Source: Verrucomicrobiaceae bacterium (GTDB lineage Bacteria > Verrucomicrobiota > Verrucomicrobiia > Verrucomicrobiales > Verrucomicrobiaceae). Taken from it: DNA of 64,000 nt. The notes under the pieces were generated by a model. That model saw only the letters and a list, made by a program, of their open reading frames with translations. It was not told the origin of the DNA and ran no database searches. The DNA is taken from NCBI GenBank assembly GCA_027490195.1, contig JAIXYN010000055.1, forward strand, positions 1 to 64,000, in the 5' to 3' direction. Positions within the stretch are counted from its first letter, which is position 1, and every line of letters begins with the position of its first letter. The translations under genes and the position numbers were made by a program. Below, piece after piece: positions 33,889 to 42,140 of this stretch.

Positions 33889-35142
33889 CTATTTGTTGAT
33901 GCTGGAAATGGTCTGGAAAATGGTGGTCATCATGAGGTAGGCCATGAGGCCGACCATGCCTGCCATGAGGCAGACGATGAGGGGCTGGATAAGCGCGGCG
34001 AGCGTGTCGATCTTCTTGCTGAGCTCACGGTCAAAACGCTCTGCGGCACGAGTGAGTGCCGCGGGCATGTCGCCGGTTTGCTCTCCCACGTTTACCATAT
34101 CGATGAGCAGCGGCGGGAACTGAGCGCTGCGGTCAAGCGCGCGGGAAAGTGCGACGCCTTCGCCCACGTTGTGCATGACGCTTTCGAAGCCCTGCTGCAG
34201 GTAAGGATTGTCGATGGCCTGGTGGGTGAGCTGCATGGCCTGTACCATGGTGAGCCCGTTGCCGAGGAGATTGGCCATGGTCTCAAGGAACTGGACGTAG
34301 AAGCGCGCGCGGAAGATGCCACCAAAGAGCGGCAGGCGCAGTTTAAAATGCGCCCATGGAATGGCCGACTCGGGGCGCGCAACCCACGCCTTGCCGACAA
34401 TGTAGGTGGCGATACCGCCGAGGATAAGCATCCACCAGGAGGCCTTGAAGGTGTCGCTGACCTTCAGAATGATCTGCGCGGCGAATGGCAAAGAGCCACC
34501 GGTCGAATCGAGCATTTCCGTGAGTTTCGGAATGAGATAGACGACGAACAGCAAGGTGACGGCGACAGCAGCGACGATGAGGAAAGCCGGATAGAGCAAC
34601 GCGGAGAGCACCTTGGACTTCAGCGCCTGCAAGGAGCGCATGTACTGCGCCTGACGCTTCAAGATGGTGCTCAGCGAACCGCTGGCTTCACCTGCCGAGA
34701 CGAGCGCACAGAAGAGCTTGCCAAAGCTGGGGCTGGTGGCAGCGATGGCTTTTGAGAAGGCCATGCCGTCACGCACTTTGCCACGCAAGACGGTGGCGAG
34801 TGTTTTGATGCCGGAGAGTTCGCGACGGCGCTCCATGGTGGCGAGCGCAGGCTCAAGCTGAATGCCAGCGCCGACGAGATCTGAGAGTTCCTCAATAAAG
34901 AGCACGACCTGCGGGAGCTTGAGCTTGATGGGGCCACCTGGGATCGTTTCGGCAGCCTTCGCGCTCTGCTTGGCCTTGGTGGTGTTGCTGGCCAGCACTT
35001 TGTCTTCGCCCGCAAGTTCCAGCTTGATGGGCTGAATTTTCTTTTTGCCCAGCAGTGCAAACGCCTCGCTGCGATCCGACGCAGAGAGTTCCCCGGTGAT
35101 GACACCGGAAGGACCGTGAGCGCTGTAAACGAAGGTGGGCAT
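33889..35142 (-). CDS. gspF: inner-membrane platform protein GspF
   Basis: A 417-aa polytopic protein. Two repeats of the T2SSF domain (about 75-200 and 280-405) each include a membrane helix; the pattern LFIEELSDLVGAGIQLEPAL and FGKLFCALVSAGEASGSL is diagnostic. The N-terminal MPTFVYSAHGPSGVITGELS matches the family. GspF transduces rotation from the GspE ATPase to pilin addition. It sits 3 bp after gspE. Confidence 0.95.
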   Translation of the reverse strand: MPTFVYSAHGPSGVITGELSASDRSEAFALLGKKKIQPIKLELAGEDKVLASNTTKAKQSAKAAETIPGGPIKLKLPQVVLFIEELSDLVGAGIQLEPALATMERRRELSGIKTLATVLRGKVRDGMAFSKAIAATSPSFGKLFCALVSAGEASGSLSTILKRQAQYMRSLQALKSKVLSALLYPAFLIVAAVAVTLLFVVYLIPKLTEMLDSTGGSLPFAAQIILKVSDTFKASWWMLILGGIATYIVGKAWVARPESAIPWAHFKLRLPLFGGIFRARFYVQFLETMANLLGNGLTMVQAMQLTHQAIDNPYLQQGFESVMHNVGEGVALSRALDRSAQFPPLLIDMVNVGEQTGDMPAALTRAAERFDRELSKKIDTLAALIQPLIVCLMAGMVGLMAYLMMTTIFQTISSINK

Positions 35143-35145
35143 GAG

Positions 35146-36915
35146 TTAGGCGGCTAAACGAGAGGAAGGCATGGTGGTCGTTTGCGGGGCGTGATTGCGA
35201 TCGCTGGCGGCAGTGACGCTGAGGACTTCTTCGATGGTGGTTTCACCACTGAGCACTTTCTGGAAGCCGTAGCCGCGCATGGGGATGTAACCGTCCTTGA
35301 GCGCCTGCTTGTGAAACTCAGCAGGATGCGCACGGCTGTTGATGAGATGCTGCAGTGCGTGAGTGACGAGGCAAACCTCATAGATGGAAAGACGGCCCTG
35401 GAAGCCGCTGCCACGGCAGGACTCACAGCCCACCCCACGCATGATTTTGCCGGGCAGATGAGACGGAAAGCCGATGGACTTGAGATAGCTCTCCTCCACC
35501 TCGGTGGGGGTTTTGCACAAGGGGCAAAGTTTGCGCACGAGACGCTGGGCAAAGAAGGCACGCACGGCGCTGGAAACGAGGAAGGGCTCCACGCCCATGT
35601 CGATGAGACGCGTGATGCCGCCGATGGCGTCATTTGTATGCAGCGTGCTGAAGACCAGATGGCCGGTGAGTGCAGCGCGCACGGCGATCTCGGTGGTTTC
35701 AAGGTCGCGCATTTCCCCGATCATCACCACGTTCGGGTCGCCACGCAGAATGCTGCGCAGACCGGCACCGAAGGTGAGGCCGATCTCGGGCTTCACGGCG
35801 ATCTGCACGATGCCGGGCATCTTGTACTCCACAGGATCTTCAATGGTGACGATGCGGCGGTGCGTCTGGTTAAGATCGGTGAGGAAGGCGTAGAGCGTGG
35901 TCGATTTACCGCTGCCAGTGGGGCCGGTGATGAGGATGATGCCGTTGGGAAGTTTCAGCAATTCATCGACGACGGGACGAATGTTGTCGGTCAGGCCAAG
36001 GCGATTCACGGTGACCTGCTGCTGCGCGAGGAGACGCAGGCTGACGCTTTCGCCTTCTACCGATGGAATGGTGGCTACACGCACGTCGATGGAGAGGCCA
36101 TCGAGCTCGAGGCCAATGCGGCCGTCTTGTGGCAGACGCTTCTCGGCGATGTCGAGCCGTGCCATGATCTTGAGTCGGGCAATGACGGAAGCTTGAAGTG
36201 ACTTGATGTTCTCAGGCACTGCCAGTTCTTCGAGGCGGCCGTCAATGCGGTAGCGAATGCGCAGGCGATCCTGCTGCGGCTCGACGTGGATATCCGTGGC
36301 GCGTTGTTCGAGACCACGACGGAGGATTTGATTCACGAAGCGAACCACCGAGGCTTCTTCGTCTTCAGGCTCATCGAGCACAGTGACTTCATCCTTCAAA
36401 TCTTCCGCACCCCAGTCTGCACGACCACGCAAAATCTTTTCAAAGGTGTCTGCACCGAGGCCGTAGAGCTTTTGCAGGCCTTCGACAATGCGGGTGCGCT
36501 GCCCTACGTGCCAGACCACCGGCATCGATAAACTCGCGGCCACGCGCTGATGAGCCACAAGGCTGAGCGGATCAAACGTAGCAATGTGCAAGGTGCGCTC
36601 CGGCTCCATGCCTTCGTCACTTTTCGTTTCTTCGGTGAACACAGGCAGCAAGCGATGACGCAGAGCGATCTCCGCTGGCAGCATGCGGCGCATCCCCTGC
36701 TCTGTCGGCTGGTCTTCATCCTTCGGCTCCCACCATGGCAAGTTGAGCGTTTTGGCCAAGGCCGTCAGGAAATCGCGCTCGCGTACGCCCTCGCAATCCA
36801 GCACGGCATCCACAAAGGATGTTTGATTGAAGCACGCTTCTTCCACCGCCTGCCGCACAGCAGGAAGATCGGAACAACCCGAGTCTTGGAGGATCTTATC
36901 GATGAGTGGAAGCAT
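35146..36915 (-). CDS. gspE: type II secretion ATPase GspE
   Basis: A 589-aa hexameric ATPase driving pseudopilus assembly. The N-terminal MshEN-like domain (about 1-150) is followed by the P-loop ATPase: ITGPTGSGKST, Asp box IVTIEDPVEY, Walker B NVVMIGEMRD (usual form GEIRD), and LTGHLVFSTLHTNDA. Four zinc-type cysteines are present (CPLC...CESC). It is the first gene of the minus-strand gsp operon; an AT-rich promoter region lies upstream. Confidence 0.95.
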   Translation of the reverse strand: MLPLIDKILQDSGCSDLPAVRQAVEEACFNQTSFVDAVLDCEGVRERDFLTALAKTLNLPWWEPKDEDQPTEQGMRRMLPAEIALRHRLLPVFTEETKSDEGMEPERTLHIATFDPLSLVAHQRVAASLSMPVVWHVGQRTRIVEGLQKLYGLGADTFEKILRGRADWGAEDLKDEVTVLDEPEDEEASVVRFVNQILRRGLEQRATDIHVEPQQDRLRIRYRIDGRLEELAVPENIKSLQASVIARLKIMARLDIAEKRLPQDGRIGLELDGLSIDVRVATIPSVEGESVSLRLLAQQQVTVNRLGLTDNIRPVVDELLKLPNGIILITGPTGSGKSTTLYAFLTDLNQTHRRIVTIEDPVEYKMPGIVQIAVKPEIGLTFGAGLRSILRGDPNVVMIGEMRDLETTEIAVRAALTGHLVFSTLHTNDAIGGITRLIDMGVEPFLVSSAVRAFFAQRLVRKLCPLCKTPTEVEESYLKSIGFPSHLPGKIMRGVGCESCRGSGFQGRLSIYEVCLVTHALQHLINSRAHPAEFHKQALKDGYIPMRGYGFQKVLSGETTIEEVLSVTAASDRNHAPQTTTMPSSRLAA

Positions 36916-36990
36916 GAGAACTGGACGGCTCAGAATCGCCTTATAATAACATATAATTATGGTTTTTCATAAAATTGGCAAGCTTTTAAT
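36916..36990 (-). promoter_or_regulatory. AT-rich putative promoter of the gsp operon
   Basis: The 166-bp gap before gspE has the most AT-rich stretch of its surroundings (ATAATTATATGTTATTATAA on the minus strand, about 20-40 bp before the ATG). TATTAT is one mismatch from TATAAT, but no convincing -35 stands at the right distance. Confidence 0.3.
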
Positions 36991-37081
36991 ACATCCAAAC
37001 CATTCGGAGAGCCGAAAAGATGTGGTAACCCACCCCCCTTGTCTGCACCACTAGGGATACCAACCCTGTCCCGCCCGCTGC

Positions 37082-38134
37082 TTATTTAGCAGCGGATATT
37101 TGAGCCACCATTGCATCCAAAGACCCGTTCTTGATCGCGATCACCCCCTTGGGGTCGATGAGATAGAGGGTGGGAAAGTTGCGCAGGTTGTAGAGGGTGG
37201 TGTTGGGGCCGCTACTGGTGTTGTCGAGTACGTTGCGGAAGCCGACGCGGTAATCGGCGAGCGCTTTTTTGGCTTCGGTCTCGATGTCCGTGTTCACGCC
37301 GATCACGACGGCGTTTTTGTCCTTGAGCTGTTCAGCGGCCTGGTTCATCAGCGGCAGGGTTCCGTGGCAGGCGTGGCACCAGCCGCCCCAGAAAATGACG
37401 ATGACGTATTTGCCGCGGTAGTCGCTGAGCTTGAAGGCTACGCCGTCGGCATCCTTGCCCTCGATCTCCGGCGCTTCGCACCCGACCTGCAGGCTGGTCA
37501 TCTCAAAGAACATTTTAGCGACTGTATCCGAAAGCTTGAAGCCCTGAATGGTCACGTCTTCATAATCAGCGTAAAGCTGCTGAAAGCACTCAAGTGCCTT
37601 GCTCTTCGAGGCAGCGGCGGAGACGCGGTCGGCAGAAGCGTCGAAGTTTTTGAAGTGGATGGCACCGAGGGCGTAGAGCGCCGCAGCTTTTTCTTCACGG
37701 TGCGTGTTCTTTTCGATCACTGCCTTGAGCACCGGCTCCGCAGGCAGGCCGTGGTATTCCAGTTGCTTCACCGCTTCGGCGATGCCCGCACGATCCGAAA
37801 AGGTGGTGCCGAGCATCTTTAGCGCTTCCTGGCCTTCGGGAAAACCTGCGGCACCCGTCACGAGCCAATTCACACCTTTCACCACATCTGGCTGGTCCAG
37901 GTTTGTCTGCACCAGTTTCATCATCTTCGTGGCATAGGGGCCGGCGCTGGGAATGCTGGCGCGAAACTTGTTCTTTTCCTCTTCGGTGGCCGCAGCGATG
38001 AGCTTCTGTGTGTTGGCGCGCACCGAGTTTTCGTATTCATCAATGATCGCGCGAATCTCCGTGGCCAGTGGTGAGGCGGGAGCCTGAGCCAGGATGGTGA
38101 CGGTGGACAAGAGCAGGAGGACGATGGCTTTCAT
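37082..38134 (-). CDS. secreted thioredoxin-fold protein (TlpA/ResA-like)
   Basis: A 350-aa exported protein. A signal peptide (MKAIVLLLLSTVTILAQAPA) is followed by a ~190-residue helical domain and a C-terminal TlpA-type thioredoxin domain (about 215-350). The active site WCHAC is at about 249-253, preceded by FKLSDYRGKYVIVIFWGGWC. CHAC is an unusual dipeptide for the pair (CGPC, CEPC or CPPC are common), so redox potential may differ. It is probably a periplasmic disulfide reductase. Confidence 0.88.
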   Translation of the reverse strand: MKAIVLLLLSTVTILAQAPASPLATEIRAIIDEYENSVRANTQKLIAAATEEEKNKFRASIPSAGPYATKMMKLVQTNLDQPDVVKGVNWLVTGAAGFPEGQEALKMLGTTFSDRAGIAEAVKQLEYHGLPAEPVLKAVIEKNTHREEKAAALYALGAIHFKNFDASADRVSAAASKSKALECFQQLYADYEDVTIQGFKLSDTVAKMFFEMTSLQVGCEAPEIEGKDADGVAFKLSDYRGKYVIVIFWGGWCHACHGTLPLMNQAAEQLKDKNAVVIGVNTDIETEAKKALADYRVGFRNVLDNTSSGPNTTLYNLRNFPTLYLIDPKGVIAIKNGSLDAMVAQISAAK

Positions 38135-38140
38135 GGTGAA

Positions 38141-39289
38141 TCAGCAAAGATCATGACGTGAGCGGAACCCGAGCAGCGACAGGCCTGCGAAGAGGCATAG
38201 CAGAAGACTTCCCGGCTCAGGAACAACGGCGAACGACTGGTAGACATTGTCATACACAAGCACTGGGACGCCGTAGTTTTCTGTATGCTCGGTGAGCGTG
38301 AAGGTCCTGGCAGCAAGGCCGGTGTCGGGAGCTTCCACGCGATAGACCACACCATCGGTCAGACCGGTGAGCGCAATATTGAATCCGCCGGCGCTATTGC
38401 TGAATCCGCTGGCCACGAGGATGCCAGTGAGGTCGTTGTAAACATGGATCGCCTCTCCTGCCAGTCCTTCTCCTGGCGTGTAAAAGGCATCTGCTAGAAG
38501 GGTGTCCTGATAAACTGATCCCGTCAAAATGGCATCTGAAAAGTATGTGGTGCCATCAAAGCGAAACTGCGAGGCCAGATGCTCGGTGATGACGTAAGGT
38601 CCGATGGCTGTGGCATTGCTCCCAGGAATCGAGATGTTTTGGAAACCGATGCCAATTTCCTTCATGCTCGAATTCAGCAGCAAATCGCGGTGACCGGCTG
38701 GGCTCTGAATGCCGTTACCGTAGCCGGCGGTGACTCCATTGCCATCTCCCCAGTCAACCACAAATGCGGCATGGGAATGAAAGGGCGACTGCGCCGCAGC
38801 AAAAAGATTTTCGCCCGCCTCCAGCCAGTTGGCACTGTAGCCGCCATTGGTAATGCGCTGGTCAAGAGCCAAGCCGTCCAAAGAGTGCGCCTGCTGATCG
38901 GCAGTCACCATCAGGTTGGAATACGTGGTGGCTGAGACATTCAAAGCACCGTTCCAAGCCAGCGGTGGCGCTCCAGTGAGAGTGGAAAATTGCGAGGCTA
39001 GATCCGTAGCACTGGTGCCAAAAAAATTCAACGCATAGGCGATGCTGGGATCGTTCGACTTGACTCCGGCCCATACTCCTGGGGACGAAAAGTTGACCAA
39101 TTTACTTAGCTCCCCTTGGGGATCACTGCGGAATCGATTGGTCAATTCCAACATGTACTGTTGCTCTGCCGTGGGATCATTTGCCGATGCCTTGCTGGAC
39201 AGCAACAGCCCGGCGGCAAGGATGCCCGCGCCACACCTTTGCCAGAGGCAGCGGCAGGTCTTGATCAATACTGGGGCAGAATGATTCAC
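38141..39289 (-). CDS. CAP-domain protein with PEP-CTERM sorting signal
   Basis: A 382-aa exported protein. After a signal peptide a CAP/SCP-like domain (about 40-220) begins EQQYMLELTNRFRSDPQGEL and includes GHRDLLLNSSMKEIGIGF. A carboxypeptidase-regulatory-like beta domain follows (about 250-345). The C-terminus VPEPGSLLLCLFAGLSLLGFRSRHDLC is a PEP-CTERM signal, read by an exosortase, so the protein is exported and probably surface-attached. The start is GTG (39289) with AGAGGA only next to it. Confidence 0.88.
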   Translation of the reverse strand: MNHSAPVLIKTCRCLWQRCGAGILAAGLLLSSKASANDPTAEQQYMLELTNRFRSDPQGELSKLVNFSSPGVWAGVKSNDPSIAYALNFFGTSATDLASQFSTLTGAPPLAWNGALNVSATTYSNLMVTADQQAHSLDGLALDQRITNGGYSANWLEAGENLFAAAQSPFHSHAAFVVDWGDGNGVTAGYGNGIQSPAGHRDLLLNSSMKEIGIGFQNISIPGSNATAIGPYVITEHLASQFRFDGTTYFSDAILTGSVYQDTLLADAFYTPGEGLAGEAIHVYNDLTGILVASGFSNSAGGFNIALTGLTDGVVYRVEAPDTGLAARTFTLTEHTENYGVPVLVYDNVYQSFAVVPEPGSLLLCLFAGLSLLGFRSRHDLC

Positions 39290-39356
39290 TCCTCTTAACT
39301 TATGGTAATTATATTAATCTGCCAAGCCTGATTCATTCAGAGCCGTGCGAATCGTC

Positions 39357-39373
39357 ACTTTGCACCACAAAGT
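39357..39373. promoter_or_regulatory. operator-like palindrome O1
   Basis: ACTTTGCACCACAAAGT, a perfect ACTTTG-N5-CAAAGT inverted repeat, 33 bp (centre to centre) before O2, so about three helical turns on the same face. It lies upstream of the membrane-protein/regulator genes. Confidence 0.75.
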
Positions 39374-39388
39374 TTTACTTGCGCCAAT

Positions 39389-39407
39389 CACTTTGGCGCG
39401 CAAAGTG
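39389..39407. promoter_or_regulatory. operator-like palindrome O2
   Basis: CACTTTGGCGCGCAAAGTG: perfect CACTTTG and CAAAGTG arms around GCGCG, same half-site and spacer length as O1 and O3. It ends 6 bp before the ATG at 39414. Confidence 0.78.
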
Positions 39408-39413
39408 ACTCGC

Positions 39414-40067
39414 ATGAGCACGACCGACGCCGCCTTGGAGAATCTCCGCATCATCCGTTCCCTGATGGAAAAGGCGCATATTTACCGTGCCGTCTCTGCT
39501 CCTGCGGCGCTCACCGGCGGTGTGCTTGCACTCGTCGCTTCCGGGTGGCCGGTGTGGCATGCCCTGAAGAACCAAGGCGATGCAGTGATGTGTGATATGT
39601 GCTTCTTGGAAACTTGGCTAATCATTCTGGCCATCGCTTCAGGCTTGAATGTCTTCTTGCTCGCCAAAGAGGCCAGACTTCGCAACCAGCCGTTTGTCTC
39701 CGCCGGCATGCGCATGGCGCTGCGCGCTTTCGTTCCACCGTTGCTAGTCGGCGGCAGCGTCGGCATCGGTTTGATCGTCTTTCTGCACAATCTGACTCTC
39801 GCTGCTCTCATTTGGGCGCTTTGCTACGGTCTCGCCCTTCTGAGCACTGCCAGCTTTTCGCCGCGCTCTTTGGTGCGCCTTGGCTGGGCTTTTGTGATCA
39901 CGGGTCTGCTGACCTTCTTCGCCTGGGCCGCTTGCAGTGATGTGCGACTGCTCTCAAGCGATCTTGGCCCAGCTTCTCTCGTCATGGGGCTCACCTTCGG
40001 CCTGCTGCATGTCGTTTATGCCCTCGCCGTATTCCTCAGCGCCCAACCTGCGGAGGTGCAGCCGTAA
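39414..40067 (+). CDS. membrane protein of the regulator locus
   Basis: A 217-aa integral membrane protein with about six predicted helices (AVSAPAALTGGVLALVASGW; LIILAIASGLNVFLLA; PPLLVGGSVGIGLIVFL; LIWALCYGLALL; LGWAFVITGLLTFFAW; GPASLVMGLTFGLLHVV). The start at MSTTDAALENL (39414) is preferred over 39345, which would translate the operators. It overlaps the regulator gene by 1 base (TAATG at 40065-40069). I do not recognise the family; such a protein is often next to this regulator type and may sense its signal. Confidence 0.85.
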   Translation: MSTTDAALENLRIIRSLMEKAHIYRAVSAPAALTGGVLALVASGWPVWHALKNQGDAVMCDMCFLETWLIILAIASGLNVFLLAKEARLRNQPFVSAGMRMALRAFVPPLLVGGSVGIGLIVFLHNLTLAALIWALCYGLALLSTASFSPRSLVRLGWAFVITGLLTFFAWAACSDVRLLSSDLGPASLVMGLTFGLLHVVYALAVFLSAQPAEVQP

Positions 40068-40369
40068 TGATCGACTTCGATCAAATCGACAAGCTCATTC
40101 ACGAAAAGGGCCGCCTCTCCATCATGACGCTGCTCTCCACACGCGGTGAGTGGGCCTTTCAGGACCTCAAGGCAGAACTCAGCATGAGCGACGGTAATCT
40201 CATCTCCCATCTCCGTACCCTAGGCACCGCTGGTTATATCAAGGAGAACCGCGACGAATCCGGCACCCGCCCGCGCACCAGCTACGAACTCACCCCCGCC
40301 GGTCGCACGGCCTTCAAAGACTACGTCGAAGTGCTGGGTGAAATCGTCAAAGCCGCCCAACAGACCTGA
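40067..40369 (+). CDS. winged-helix regulator (HTH_34/MarR-like)
   Basis: A 100-aa DNA-binding protein, essentially one winged-helix domain: IHEKGRLSIMTLLSTRGEWA, recognition helix SMSDGNLISHLRTLGTAGYI, wing TRPRTSYELTPAGRTAF. This is the small HTH_34-type architecture, with no separate ligand domain. Its probable operators are O1, O2 and O3, all perfect CTTTG-N5-CAAAG, flanking its own locus, consistent with autoregulated repression. Overlaps the membrane-protein stop by 1 base. DNA contacts are inferred from context. Confidence 0.88.
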   Translation: MIDFDQIDKLIHEKGRLSIMTLLSTRGEWAFQDLKAELSMSDGNLISHLRTLGTAGYIKENRDESGTRPRTSYELTPAGRTAFKDYVEVLGEIVKAAQQT

Positions 40370-40390
40370 CTCAGCTCTTTTTACCCATTC

Positions 40391-40406
40391 ACTTTGTCAC
40401 ACAAAG
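40391..40406. promoter_or_regulatory. operator-like palindrome O3 before ispH
   Basis: ACTTTGTCACACAAAG, a CTTTG-N5-CAAAG repeat with the same half-sites as O1 and O2. It sits between the regulator stop (40369) and the ispH start (40418), so ispH has an operator of its own although it lies in line with the operon. Confidence 0.72.
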
Positions 40407-40417
40407 CTAAAAACACC

Positions 40418-41314
40418 ATGAACATCATCCTCGCTCAACATCACGGCATGTGCTTCGGCGTCCGCGACGCCCTGCGTACCACCCACACGGCCGCTCAACG
40501 TGCTCCGCTCACCATCCTTGGTCAGCTCGTTCACAATCCACTCGTGGAGCAGCACCTCGCCACGCTCGGTGCGCAGCACGGTGACCTTGATGATTTGAGC
40601 AGCGCCAGCACGCAACAGGTCGCCATTACCGCGCATGGTGCCTCCGACCACCACCGTCAGGCTTGGCAGGGTGCCGGCCATACGGTCATCGACACCACCT
40701 GTCCTCTCGTCAAAAAGGCGCATCACGCGCTCGCCATGCTGGTGAACGAAGGCTACCAGCCCGTCGTCATTGGCCAGAGTCAGCATGTCGAGGTGCGTGG
40801 ACTCATCGGTGACTTTCCTTCCGCCGTTGTCGTGCTTGAAGAAGCCGACCTTCATCGCGTGCCCGAGCATCCTCGACTCGGCATCGTTTCACAAACCACG
40901 CAGCCGGTCGAAATCGCGCTGCGAATGGTGGATGCCATCAAACGCCGCCACCGCAGTTCGGAAGTGCGTTTCATCGACACCATCTGCCATCCCACCAAGC
41001 AACGGCAGACGGCCATGGATGATTTGCTGCGAGATTGCGACCACATCGTCGTCATCGGTGGTCGCAACAGCAACAACACGCGCCAGCTCACACAGAAAGC
41101 CACTGCTCAAGGCCTTCCCACGATCCAAATCGAACAAGCTGGAGAATTGGATCCCGCTTGGTTTGGCAAGGCGCGCAACGTCGGCGTCACTGCCGGCACC
41201 TCCACGCTGGATGAAACGGTGGATGCCGTCATGCAGCGCCTCCGCCAGATCGCTGCCGAAATGCGCTCCAACCCGGCCCACGAATTTCTACGTTCCATGC
41301 TCCGCGCCGCCTAA
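40418..41314 (+). CDS. ispH: 4-hydroxy-3-methylbut-2-enyl diphosphate reductase
   Basis: A 298-aa [4Fe-4S] enzyme making IPP/DMAPP, the last step of the MEP pathway. All three cluster cysteines are present: C12 (HGMCFGV), C95 (DTTCPLVKK) and C190 (DTICHPTKQRQ). The catalytic H and E are seen in QHVEV (about 123-125), with AHGAS and VTAGTSTLDE typical. The start at MNIILAQHHGM (40418) is 11 bp after O3; the upstream ATG (40394) lies inside O3. The 13-bp spacer after operator and the 19-bp gap to the next gene suggest a two-gene unit. Confidence 0.92.
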   Translation: MNIILAQHHGMCFGVRDALRTTHTAAQRAPLTILGQLVHNPLVEQHLATLGAQHGDLDDLSSASTQQVAITAHGASDHHRQAWQGAGHTVIDTTCPLVKKAHHALAMLVNEGYQPVVIGQSQHVEVRGLIGDFPSAVVVLEEADLHRVPEHPRLGIVSQTTQPVEIALRMVDAIKRRHRSSEVRFIDTICHPTKQRQTAMDDLLRDCDHIVVIGGRNSNNTRQLTQKATAQGLPTIQIEQAGELDPAWFGKARNVGVTAGTSTLDETVDAVMQRLRQIAAEMRSNPAHEFLRSMLRAA

Positions 41315-41333
41315 TTCAAACCCAACCCACATC

Positions 41334-42140
41334 ATGAATACTCAACATTGGATCAGCCACTTCGAAGCCAACACCCGTCTCAATCATGAGCTGCAACTGC
41401 CGGACGCTAAATGCGATTTGCCCGAGCATGTTCGCAGCGCCCTTGTCCGCTCCATCGCCATCTTCCAGCTGGGCGAAAGCGGCGGGGGCACGCGTTTGCG
41501 CCGCTACACCCGCAGCATCGCTTCGCTGGAAAACCTGAAGGGCTATCAGCGTGCCGTGGACCTCTTTGTCGCCGAGGAGCAGAGCCATGCCGCGCTGCTT
41601 GCGCGCACAGTCACCCATCTGCGCGGCACCTTACTCCAGAAGCAATGGACCAACTCCATCTTCCGCTGGATGCGCGATCTGGTGAACCTCGAATTCAACA
41701 TCCAGGTGCTCCTCACGGCGGAACTCATCGCCGAAGTCTATTTTGGTCTGCTTTCACTGCGTTGCAGCGATCCCGTCGTCCAGACCGTCGCAAAAAAACT
41801 CCTGCGCGATGAAATGGGACATCTCTCCTTCCAGCGCGACTTTTTGTTTGAACGCCTCAGAACACTCACTCCTGCCATGCAGCGTCTCTGGCGCTGTCAG
41901 TTCCAAGCCATCCACCTCGCAACCGCCTGCGTCGTCGCTTGGGACCATCGTGAATGTCTGCGCAGTCTGAACATCACCCCCGCCGACTTCCGCGCACGCG
42001 CCGTGCGCTGCTGGCAGAGCTTTCAATCACGGCTGGAACGCAGGTTGCACGAAGACGAATCTCACAAACGCCACGAAGAAGGATCGACCCCAGGATACAG
42101 CCGCTCCAGCAGAGCCACCATGCAGTCGCCGGTGAGCTGA
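41334..42140 (+). CDS. ferritin-like di-iron protein
   Basis: A 268-aa four-helix protein with the di-iron ligand pattern E48, E82xxH85 (VAEEQSHAALLA), E130/E134 (LTAELIAEV) and E160xxH163 (RDEMGHLSF). It resembles ferritin-like oxidases/oxygenases in general, and I cannot name the substrate. It begins 19 bp after ispH, so it is probably co-transcribed and under O3. The longer frame to 40770 is a shadow of ispH. Its last 79 bp overlap the convergent GTPase gene. Confidence 0.82.
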   Translation: MNTQHWISHFEANTRLNHELQLPDAKCDLPEHVRSALVRSIAIFQLGESGGGTRLRRYTRSIASLENLKGYQRAVDLFVAEEQSHAALLARTVTHLRGTLLQKQWTNSIFRWMRDLVNLEFNIQVLLTAELIAEVYFGLLSLRCSDPVVQTVAKKLLRDEMGHLSFQRDFLFERLRTLTPAMQRLWRCQFQAIHLATACVVAWDHRECLRSLNITPADFRARAVRCWQSFQSRLERRLHEDESHKRHEEGSTPGYSRSSRATMQSPVS

